The translations under genes and the position numbers were made by a program. From the NCBI RefSeq assembly GCF_900094705.1, contig NZ_FMAR01000016.1, positions 1-64,000 on the forward strand: 64,000 nucleotides of DNA. The letters run 5' to 3'. Source of the DNA: Chitinophaga costaii (GTDB taxonomy: Bacteria; Bacteroidota; Bacteroidia; Chitinophagales; Chitinophagaceae). Shown in pieces: positions 26,849 through 33,265 of the stretch. Under the pieces are notes generated by a model. It saw only the letters and a program-made list of their open reading frames with translations, was not told the DNA's origin and ran no database searches. Positions within the stretch are counted from its first letter, which is position 1. Each line of letters begins with the position of its first letter.

Positions 26849-27585
26849 TTGTTCCTGTTTTTGTATTTGTTTTGTTTGTTGTTGCTTTTACCGTTGCCGT
26901 TATTCTTGAATTTCGGTTGGAAATTCTTATTGCGCTTGCTGGGGCCACCATTTCCGTTAGCACGGAGGAAGCCCGCCTCACTGTTGCCGAAGTTGGCATT
27001 GTTGCCCGGGCCTGGGTTGCTGGCGGGTGCTGCGGGGGGTACATAACCGGGCTGGTATTCCAATTCTCCACGGGTAAGGGCCAGCAACTCGCCTTTGATG
27101 GCGTCATCGTGGATGCTTTCTTTATGCCAGTTAGTATAAGCCAATTTCATGTAGTTGCCAATGCATTGCACAAAACCCTCTTTCTTTTCAGGGTTTTCTT
27201 CCTTTACGGCGCGTTCAATGATCTGCTCTATGTTTTTGCCCAGGTGTCGAAACTTTGGATATTGTTTCGGGTAAGGCATGGGTTCGGGACGGGCGCGCAA
27301 TTTTTCCCGGGTGGGGATCGGATAAGGCGACTCAACCTTTAATTTGAAATCGGAGATCAGGAACAGGTGGTCCCAAAGTTTATGACGAAAATCTTCGACA
27401 TTGCGTAAGTGGGGGTTTAGGGTACCCATCAGCTCAATAACGATCATAGCGTTACGCTGGCGGTCTTCCGGGTCTTCAATGGTGAGTAAAAACTCCACCA
27501 TTTTCTGGACATTTCGCCCATACTCCTTCATTATCAGGTGGTTGCGGTCCGTATTATACGTACCTTCGATATTATTAAATTCCAT
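26845..27585 (-). CDS. DUF4290-domain protein
   Basis: 246 residues: a helical DUF4290 domain (about 1-180, with YGRNVQKMVEFLLTIEDPEDRQ near the start) followed by a low-complexity tail rich in Asn, Gly, Pro and Lys (about 190-246) that could bind nucleic acid. The function is unknown. It overlaps murA by four bases and is co-transcribed with it, an arrangement I recall as common in Bacteroidota. A TAATTTTG octamer (27679 to 27672, minus strand) lies about 87 bases before the start. Confidence 0.9.
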   Translation of the reverse strand: MEFNNIEGTYNTDRNHLIMKEYGRNVQKMVEFLLTIEDPEDRQRNAMIVIELMGTLNPHLRNVEDFRHKLWDHLFLISDFKLKVESPYPIPTREKLRARPEPMPYPKQYPKFRHLGKNIEQIIERAVKEENPEKKEGFVQCIGNYMKLAYTNWHKESIHDDAIKGELLALTRGELEYQPGYVPPAAPASNPGPGNNANFGNSEAGFLRANGNGGPSKRNKNFQPKFKNNGNGKSNNKQNKYKNRNK

Positions 27586-27985
27586 ATTGGTAGTTGAAAG
27601 AAAATTTTTGTTGATGAAGCTATACAGGGGAAACCATAAGCGGCAGCGTGTAAGCTCAGTGCAGTAGGCAACAAAATTAAGGTAAAATATCCAGAATTGC
27701 TGCCCACACTGCGCTTTACTCCAGATAGGCTGGCCAAACGCAGGAAGAAGGCATTATTTTTTTACAAATGCGCTGTCGGCAAACGTAAAGTTTTTTCGTT
27801 ATAAGGCATACAATCTAATTGTTAAAGTTTACAAAAACCGCCCAGCAGTAGCACCACAGCGCTATTACACGCAATCATTTCCCCTATTATAAACTGGCAC
27901 AATGCTTTGGTTTATATATATTGTAGTTTATATAAAGTCTAGTTTATAGAAAACATAACAGGTTAAATTACCTTATACAATCATT
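27586..27985. other. Divergent intergenic region with a phased repeat array
   Basis: 400 bases between the divergent DUF4290 and SDR genes. The right part carries three GTTTATA motifs at a 16-base period plus one inverted copy (annotated separately). The left part carries the DUF4290 -7 candidate. No gene is seen. Confidence 0.6.
27888..27956 (+). promoter_or_regulatory. Phased GTTTATA repeats upstream of the SDR gene
   Basis: GTTTATA starts at 27910, 27926 and 27942, a strict 16-base period. The inverse TATAAAC lies at 27888-27894. The array ends about 30 bases before the SDR start codon. It could be a set of regulator-binding sites; the binding protein is unknown. Confidence 0.5.
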
Positions 27986-28771
27986 ATGAATATTTCTCTG
28001 AAAGGCAAGACTGCCTTGGTTTGCGGGGCATCGCAGGGGATAGGGCTGGCTGCTGCGCAAGAGTTAGCACTGTTGGGCGCCAGCTGCATACTGGTATCCC
28101 GTAATGCGCAGCAGTTAAAGCAGGCCTTGCATACCCTGGCCACAACAGAAGGCCAACAGCATATTTACATGGCAGCAGACCTGGGCCTGGAGGATGAGGT
28201 TAAAACATTGGTTATAACCTTGCAAAGTGCTTTACCCATCCATATCCTGGTAAATAATAGTGGCGGCCCCAAAGGCGGGCCTATCCTGGATGCGCAGCCG
28301 GAAGCGTTTACCCAGGGTTTTGCCCAGCACGTATTATCCAGCCAACTACTGGCGCAAGCCCTGGTACCGGGCATGAAATCAGCAGGGTATGGACGTATTA
28401 TACAGATCATTTCCACTTCTGTAAAGACCCCATTAAAAAACCTGGGCGTGTCTAATACCATCCGCGCAGCGGTGGCCAATTGGGCCAAAACCCTGGCTGG
28501 GGAGCTGGCGCCTTTTGGCATTACCGTTAATAACATATTACCGGGTTCCACCAAAACGGCGCGGTTGGAAAGCATATTCAACACCACATCCCAGCAAAGG
28601 GGAGTAGATAAATCAGTGATTGAACGGGAGTGGCTGGCGGAAATTCCTGCAGGCCGTTTTGGTGAAGCCCATGAAATAGCCGCCGCGGTGGCATTTCTTG
28701 CTACACCCGCCGCCGCGTATATTACAGGTATCAACGTACCGGTAGATGGAGGACGTACGCCGAGTTTATAG
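27986..28771 (+). CDS. Short-chain dehydrogenase/reductase, atypical (lacks Tyr and Lys)
   Basis: A 261-residue Rossmann protein with the cofactor loop GASQGIG (14-20), a DLG segment near 65, NNSGG (90-94) and a C-terminal YITGINVPVDGG. The catalytic Ser aligns as S143. The expected Tyr 13 residues later is S156 and the Lys four further on is R160 (segment LGVSNTIRAAVANWAKTLA), so the usual YxxxK is missing. The protein may still bind NAD(P) but ordinary hydride transfer chemistry is doubtful; similar SNxxR forms occur in a poorly studied SDR branch. It stands alone with a repeat array upstream and an inverted-repeat terminator downstream. Confidence 0.88.
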   Translation: MNISLKGKTALVCGASQGIGLAAAQELALLGASCILVSRNAQQLKQALHTLATTEGQQHIYMAADLGLEDEVKTLVITLQSALPIHILVNNSGGPKGGPILDAQPEAFTQGFAQHVLSSQLLAQALVPGMKSAGYGRIIQIISTSVKTPLKNLGVSNTIRAAVANWAKTLAGELAPFGITVNNILPGSTKTARLESIFNTTSQQRGVDKSVIEREWLAEIPAGRFGEAHEIAAAVAFLATPAAAYITGINVPVDGGRTPSL

Positions 28772-28780
28772 CATACCCCT

Positions 28781-28836
28781 AGCCATTCCCTTCCACTACT
28801 CAAATGTCTTCGCAGCGGTAGGAAATGGCTGTTTTA
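28781..28836 (+). terminator. Long imperfect inverted repeat after the SDR gene
   Basis: A 17-base arm (28781-28797) pairs with 28814-28830 with three mismatches or wobbles, then GTTTTAAAA. A probable terminator. Confidence 0.65.
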
Positions 28837-28924
28837 AAAATTCTTGCTGGTAGGTGACTACTCGCCGGGAATAGTTTTTTAAGTGTTGGTTGAAAAATCA
28901 TTGTATCACAAAAAATGCTCCCGC

Positions 28925-29851
28925 TTACATATCTTGGGCAGTACCCCAGCGGATTAATTCTTCCTCTGTCCACAATTCGGGGAAGAAGGTAATGCGCTTG
29001 TGCTTGGGAGGCAGGAACTGCTGCCAGTTGGTTCCACCGGTAGCCGCAATGTCTTCCGGTTTTTTATGCAAATAACGCACGGCGGATTTATAGTGCATGA
29101 GTGGCCAGCGGACGTTAATATTAAAATCGTACGCTTTCAGCAAAGGAGTAAGGGCCTCCTGTTCTGCCGGGGGCAACTGCCGGTAGCGGGTGTGCAGGTT
29201 GGTATGTTCATGTTTAATAGCCAATTCCAGGAATTGCTGCATGTACTTTACCTCAAACTGTTTGAGGGTAAGGGTACGCTTGCCGGAGGCAAGTTCCGTA
29301 GCGCCGCTGCGCCAGTAAATATGATTGAGAATATGCTGCAGGTCTGTGTGGCTGCGCAATTCTTCGCGCTGCGTTACGTACACCAGGTTGCGCAAATTGG
29401 TGGAGCAGATCTCAATCATGCGGAACTGCCCGCTCTGGAAACCGCTGGCCGGCAACAGGGCCATGCGGAATTTCAGGAATTGTTCTTTGTCCATCCCTTC
29501 CACCATGATCTCGAAAGAGGAGATCAGACTTTTGAAGTAATTGTTAATTCGCTTCAACTGTACAGTAAATACCTGCACATCTGGCTCCCCTTCACAGATC
29601 TGGCCAATGGCCTGGAGGGTGAGTTTAAAATACAACTCCGTAATCTGGTGGTAAATAATAAAGATGTTCTCATCCGGTATAGGCGTCCTCGGATGCTGCA
29701 AGTTTAATAATACATCAAGTTGAATGTAGTCCCAATAGGTAAGGTAGTCTGCATACAAGAGCCCATCAAGATAAGCAGAGAGGCTTTGCCCCATTGCGGC
29801 ATACTTTTCTTCCAGTTGCCGGATTTTTTCAGCAATTTCAGTTGTAACCAT
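28925..29851 (-). CDS. kynA: Tryptophan 2,3-dioxygenase
   Basis: A 308-residue heme enzyme opening the indole ring of L-tryptophan to N-formylkynurenine. H68 in IYHQITELYFK is the distal-pocket His, LLPASGFQSGQFR is the substrate-binding segment, H253 in PLMHYKSAVRYL is the expected axial heme ligand, and ATGGTNW near the C-terminus closes the site. No other kynurenine-pathway gene is in the window. An Lrp-type regulator lies upstream on the same strand and may control it. TAATCTTG (29863 to 29856) ends four bases before the ATG, suggesting an almost leaderless mRNA. Confidence 0.95.
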   Translation of the reverse strand: MVTTEIAEKIRQLEEKYAAMGQSLSAYLDGLLYADYLTYWDYIQLDVLLNLQHPRTPIPDENIFIIYHQITELYFKLTLQAIGQICEGEPDVQVFTVQLKRINNYFKSLISSFEIMVEGMDKEQFLKFRMALLPASGFQSGQFRMIEICSTNLRNLVYVTQREELRSHTDLQHILNHIYWRSGATELASGKRTLTLKQFEVKYMQQFLELAIKHEHTNLHTRYRQLPPAEQEALTPLLKAYDFNINVRWPLMHYKSAVRYLHKKPEDIAATGGTNWQQFLPPKHKRITFFPELWTEEELIRWGTAQDM

Positions 29852-30180
29852 GCCGCAAGATTACAGATAATTTTTTTTTCAACCCGTAGAAAATGAGCGC
29901 CCAACAGACCTGTATATGTACCTGCAGTTGCAAATCCTTCCTGGAACCAGTAAGGCTCAGGACACAACTTTGCGGGTCCGGTATGGCCGGACAGTTATGC
30001 AGGTACTCATTGCTGGCAGTTGAAGATTTCCCTCCTACACCTGGTATACAAGCTACAACAGGCCAGGGTGCTACATAAACGGGGAAATGAAAACCGGTTT
30101 TTGCGCGGCAAAATTTTTAACTGAACGTGGAAAGTGCTGGCAACATACAGGCGGCAATTTCTCCGGAAACGCAGGGGCGG
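29852..30180. other. Gap between lrp-type gene and kynA
   Basis: 329 bases. It holds the kynA promoter candidate at its left end and a GTCCGG/CCGGAC hairpin at 29976-29992. Short open frames lack family features, and no gene is called. Confidence 0.5.
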
Positions 30181-30648
30181 TTACTCCACTACGTTAATCG
30201 TCCGGGAAAAACTTTCTTCCAGGGAAATAAGGGTTTCCGTTCTTTCAATGCCTTTGATCTTTTGAAGTTCATCATGCAGGATGCGGCGCAACTGGGTGAT
30301 GTCTTTACAAATAATCTCGGCGAACATGCTGTAACTACCGGTGGTGTAATTCAGGCGCACCATCTCAGGAATTTTACGCAGATCGCGGGCCACAGCATCG
30401 TACATAGAACTTTTTTCCAGGTAGATACCGATAAAGGCAATCACATCATACCCGATCATTTTCAAATCTACATGCAATTTTGTACCTTTAACAATACCCA
30501 ATTCCTGCAGCTTCTTCATTCTAACGTGAATGGTGCCTCCTGACACAAAAAGCTTTTTCCCCAGGTCGGCGTAGGAAATCTCTGCATTCTGCATCATCTC
30601 ACTGATGATTTGCAAATCAAGTTTGTCAATATTCAAATTGTTGACCAT
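30181..30648 (-). CDS. Lrp/AsnC-family transcriptional regulator
   Basis: 155 residues: an N-terminal winged helix-turn-helix (LDLQIISEMMQNAEISYADLG then GTIHVRMKKLQELGIVKG, about 7-50) and a RAM ligand-binding domain (about 70-150) with the usual beta-alpha-beta repeats. Such proteins form octameric discs and sense amino acids. Its neighbour kynA makes tryptophan or kynurenine a plausible signal, but this is inference. The promoter (30715-30686) lies back to back with that of the tRNA-like gene, so a regulator bound there could affect both. Confidence 0.93.
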   Translation of the reverse strand: MVNNLNIDKLDLQIISEMMQNAEISYADLGKKLFVSGGTIHVRMKKLQELGIVKGTKLHVDLKMIGYDVIAFIGIYLEKSSMYDAVARDLRKIPEMVRLNYTTGSYSMFAEIICKDITQLRRILHDELQKIKGIERTETLISLEESFSRTINVVE

Positions 30649-30685
30649 TTTTACAATTCGTTTTTGATTGTTTTAAACCGATATG

Positions 30686-30715
30686 CAAATATTTAAAAAA
30701 AATCGAAATTTCAAA
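30686..30715 (-). promoter_or_regulatory. Promoter of the Lrp-type regulator
   Basis: TTTG (30715-30712), 18 bases, AATATTTG (30693-30686) within TAAATATTTG. The leader would be about 33 bases. Confidence 0.6.
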
Positions 30716-30731
30716 AATTTTTCTTAAATAA

Positions 30732-30763
30732 TTTGCAAGGAATGTACCCTTCCTTTAGATTTG
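30732..30763 (+). promoter_or_regulatory. Promoter of the tRNA-like gene
   Basis: TTTG (30732-30735), exactly 20 bases, TAGATTTG (30756-30763): a full match to the Bacteroidota promoter. It lies about 57 bases upstream of the folded RNA. Confidence 0.75.
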
Positions 30764-30820
30764 CATCATAATCATTGTTCAAAACGGCTTTTACAAAGTA
30801 AAAAACAGTGGTTTTCACTC

Positions 30821-30962
30821 TGTGGGGTGATGAAATTGGCAGACATGCCCTCTTGTCTCGAGGGTGAGGATAACAGGATAAACGGAGCATAATGGGTTGA
30901 CCACTAATCTTATTTGTACTCTGGCTAACTGCCTCGTGGAGGTTCGAATCCTTCTCCTACAG
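30821..30962 (+). tRNA. Class-II-like tRNA (isotype uncertain) with a greatly enlarged variable arm
   Basis: A full cloverleaf can be drawn. Acceptor TGTGGGG pairs with TCCTACA (30955-30961, two wobbles), and the discriminator is G30962. The D-arm holds the Leu-like AAATTGGCAGA loop. The anticodon stem CCCTC/GAGGG (30848-30852, 30860-30864) has the 7-base loop TTGTCTC, and the T-arm GGAGG/CCTTC carries the canonical TTCGAAT loop. A variable arm GAGG/CCTC (30866-30869 with 30932-30935) encloses 62 bases, making 142 nt in all against about 85-90 for normal tRNA-Leu or tRNA-Ser. The apparent anticodon is GTC (Asp), which disagrees with the Leu/Ser-type frame, and T37 is unusual. CCA is not encoded. 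A strong promoter and terminator flank it. It may be a divergent tRNA, one with an insertion, or a tRNA-derived RNA. Confidence 0.6.
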
Positions 30963-30967
30963 CTTCT

Positions 30968-31002
30968 TAAAGCCTGCAACCGGTATGCGGTTGCAGGCTT
31001 TA
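30968..31002 (+). terminator. Terminator after the tRNA-like gene
   Basis: A 15-base stem TAAAGCCTGCAACCG/CGGTTGCAGGCTTTA with a 5-base loop; the T-tail is short. It begins six bases after the RNA's 3' end. Confidence 0.85.
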
Positions 31003-31115
31003 ATGTTTTACGTGCTGTAAGGTACTATCTATTATGTACAAATACGGGCTAATTCCCGTTCTCCTCCTTGTATCCCTGCACCGGGTACTCCCTACATTTA
31101 TTATTTTTGCACCAC

Positions 31116-31817
31116 ATGGGACAACACAAATTAGAACGCTTTGCGGAAATTGAAACATTTCCGAATGTGCTTATCTACCCAGAAGGCATGCAAGGCAACT
31201 GGAAAAATTTTTATAAGAATACACACCCGCTTACCCTGGAACTCGCTTGTGGCAAGGGCGATTACACCCTTGGCCTGGCCCGCCTGTATCCGGAACAAAA
31301 TTTTCTGGGCGTAGACCTGAAAGGCAACCGCATTTGGCGGGGAGCCAAAACTGCTCTGGAAGAGCCTTTGATAAATGCCGCTTTCCTGCGTACCCAGATC
31401 GATAAATTGCCTGATTATTTTGTACCGGGAGAGATATCCTCCATCTGGATCACCTTCCCGGATCCTTTTTTGCGGAAATCCAAATCCAAGAAGCGCCTCA
31501 CCCATCCCAGGTTTTTGCAACTGTACCAACCCTTGCTGGCAAAGGGCGCAGTCATCAACTTAAAGACAGACTCACCGGAACTGTACCAATTTACGCAGGA
31601 AGTGATTGCTGCGGTGGGCTGCGAACTGCTTCAGGATATACCAGACGTGTATGCCCTGCCGGAAGTTCCTGCGCTGTTAAGCATACAGACCTTTTACGAA
31701 AAAATGCACCTGGCGGACGGGCGAACCATCCGCTACCTGCAGTTTCGCCTGCCGGCCACCCCGCTAGACTGGCGCAGTATAAAATTGCCATCTGATGATG
31801 CACCCGAAGCTGATTGA
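31116..31817 (+). CDS. trmB: tRNA (guanine-N7)-methyltransferase
   Basis: A 233-residue SAM-dependent enzyme making m7G46 in tRNA. ELACGKGDYTLGLA is the SAM motif I, NFLGVDLKGNRIWRGAK motif II and the signature SSIWITFPDPFLRKSKSKKRL carries the catalytic Asp. The start at 31116 was chosen over 31068: the family begins MGQHKL, and TATTTTTG (31102-31109) ends six bases before this ATG, so the mRNA is probably leaderless. It sits beside the tRNA-like gene and overlaps the DUF5522 gene by 23 bases. Confidence 0.95.
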   Translation: MGQHKLERFAEIETFPNVLIYPEGMQGNWKNFYKNTHPLTLELACGKGDYTLGLARLYPEQNFLGVDLKGNRIWRGAKTALEEPLINAAFLRTQIDKLPDYFVPGEISSIWITFPDPFLRKSKSKKRLTHPRFLQLYQPLLAKGAVINLKTDSPELYQFTQEVIAAVGCELLQDIPDVYALPEVPALLSIQTFYEKMHLADGRTIRYLQFRLPATPLDWRSIKLPSDDAPEAD

Positions 31818-32004
31818 GGGCGTAGATTATTATTTTAATGAACAGGGATACATGGTTTTTACCGCAGCGCACCACCTGAAAAGGGGTGTCTGCTGCGGCA
31901 ATGGTTGTAAACATTGTCCGTTCGCATATGAAAAAGTTCCCGAACCAAAGCGCAGGCAGCTCCTTACCCAACAAAAAGGCCGCAATGAAAATGGTGAAGC
32001 ATAA
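31795..32004 (+). CDS. DUF5522 small cysteine-rich protein
   Basis: 69 residues with the family pattern YYFNEQGYMVFTAAHHL followed by RGVCCGNGCKHCPFAYEK. The cluster of cysteines (CC, GC, HC) could bind zinc or an iron-sulfur cluster. Function unknown. It overlaps the end of trmB by 23 bases and probably relies on translational coupling. A second ATG at 31798 cannot be excluded as the start. Confidence 0.88.
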   Translation: MMHPKLIEGVDYYFNEQGYMVFTAAHHLKRGVCCGNGCKHCPFAYEKVPEPKRRQLLTQQKGRNENGEA

Positions 32005-32005
32005 A

Positions 32006-32455
32006 ATGTCCGCTATGGCTGTGATGAAGACCAGCTCGGCTAATCGTCCGCCTTCTCACCCCGGCAACGGGGCAACGAAGACCGGTGCAACGACAAGTAA
32101 GGAATCTTTTTTTACGGAGGTATTCCGGCTGGTGCGCCAGGTGCCGAAAGGGCGGGTTACCAGTTATGGCGACATTGCCAACGGTGCGCAGGCCCGCATT
32201 ACAGCCCGTATGGTAGGCTGGGCCATGCACGCGGCGGGCACCGCCAAACCTCCGGTTCCCGCACACCGTGTGGTAAACAGTAGCGGTGTACTGAGTGGTA
32301 AACAGGCATTTCCTACTCCTACCCTCATGGAAGAATTGCTAGCCCAAGAAGGGGTAACAGTAAAAAATAACAAGGTGCAGCACTTTGCAAAAATACGCTG
32401 GGCACCGCCGCCCGCTAAAAATAAAGCGATGCCCGTGATCAAACATTTAAAATAA
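32006..32455 (+). CDS. atl: Alkyltransferase-like protein (MGMT fold, Ala instead of catalytic Cys)
   Basis: An MGMT DNA-binding domain of about 115 residues after a 35-residue low-complexity Ser/Pro/Gly linker. VPKGRVTSYGDIA and the Arg finger region (ARMVGWAMHA) are present. The alkyl-acceptor motif PCHRV reads PAHRV with A86, so it cannot transfer alkyl groups. Alkyltransferase-like proteins bind O6-alkylguanine and hand it to nucleotide excision repair. Possible starts are at 31985, 31991 and 32006; 32006 lies just after the DUF5522 stop and was chosen, but an upstream start overlapping DUF5522 is possible. Confidence 0.88.
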   Translation: MSAMAVMKTSSANRPPSHPGNGATKTGATTSKESFFTEVFRLVRQVPKGRVTSYGDIANGAQARITARMVGWAMHAAGTAKPPVPAHRVVNSSGVLSGKQAFPTPTLMEELLAQEGVTVKNNKVQHFAKIRWAPPPAKNKAMPVIKHLK

Positions 32456-32493
32456 AGTGAGCCACATTCGCAGCAAACTTTTAACTTTCCCCC

Positions 32494-32937
32494 GTGTCTG
32501 TACTCAAACTAAAACTCGACCAGGAGCAACTGGTAGAAGATTTTTTCGAAGGAACTTTCCTGGCCGGCATTATGTCGCAGGCCCGGGATTATCAGCTTTG
32601 CTGGCAGATTAACCGTTTTCTGGGCTGCCAGTTCCGGGTGAACAATGCGCTGGAAATTAGGCTGGCCAAGAACAACCGTTCCTTTTTCTTTACCGTGTTC
32701 GATTACCCGGAACAAACAAAATCGGTAACCCACTACCTGTACAATAATCATTGCCAGGCAGAGTTTTTGCTGCCGGAACTCCGCAACATCGACTACCTCT
32801 GGTTGGTGAAAGGGGATTATTACCAGGCTGAAGAGATGAAAAAATTATTTGAGCAATTGAGGCAGCTGGAGCTGGTACAATTAGTATCTTTATTGGATAT
32901 CAAGGATATAAAAAACAAGATGAACCTCATTTTTTAA
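32494..32937 (+). CDS. IPExxxVDY family protein
   Basis: 147 residues starting with GTG. The hallmark appears in the form LLPELRNIDYLWLVKG, followed by a helical C-terminus. This family is restricted to Bacteroidota and its function is unknown. It lies 38 bases after the ATL gene on the same strand. A TAACTTTC stretch lies just before the GTG, so an own near-leaderless promoter is possible. Confidence 0.85.
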   Translation: MSVLKLKLDQEQLVEDFFEGTFLAGIMSQARDYQLCWQINRFLGCQFRVNNALEIRLAKNNRSFFFTVFDYPEQTKSVTHYLYNNHCQAEFLLPELRNIDYLWLVKGDYYQAEEMKKLFEQLRQLELVQLVSLLDIKDIKNKMNLIF

Positions 32938-33013
32938 ATTTCCGCAAACGTTTTTCCAATTTATCCTCCCTGAAAAGACCCGCCTTACATTTCATTGATC
33001 AATTAATTTTTGT

Positions 33014-33244
33014 ATGTGGCAGGAAAAAGATAACCAGTTACACCGTGCATTTGTTTTTAAGGATTTCAGCCAGGCATTTGCTTTTATGACGCGCGTGGCC
33101 CTGCTGGCCGAACGGCAGGAACACCATCCTTACTGGACAAATGTTTATAATAAAGTAGACATCTACCTTCAGACACACGATGCAGGCAATATTGTCTCGG
33201 AAAAAGACTTTACATTGGCCCGTGCTATAGATGATTTGATTTAA
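33014..33244 (+). CDS. phhB: 4a-hydroxytetrahydrobiopterin dehydratase
   Basis: A 76-residue PCD protein with the expected FKDFSQAFAFMTRVALLAE helix, the catalytic EHHPYW pair of histidines (H37, H38) with NVYNKVDIYLQTHD, and a C-terminal LARAIDDL helix. It recycles the pterin cofactor of aromatic amino-acid hydroxylases. No such hydroxylase is in the window; a moonlighting role cannot be excluded. The sensor-kinase gene starts 21 bases later, so the two may be co-transcribed. Confidence 0.93.
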   Translation: MWQEKDNQLHRAFVFKDFSQAFAFMTRVALLAERQEHHPYWTNVYNKVDIYLQTHDAGNIVSEKDFTLARAIDDLI

Positions 33245-33265
33245 CGCAAGACCACCTTAAAAACA

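Noticed and set aside
29704..29967. 87-codon minus-strand frame over the kynA 5' end
   Set aside because: It overlaps the well-supported kynA start and shows no family features.
33001..33016. Leaderless promoter for the pterin dehydratase (AATTTTTG one base before ATG)
   Set aside because: The box is too close; transcription would begin after the start codon.
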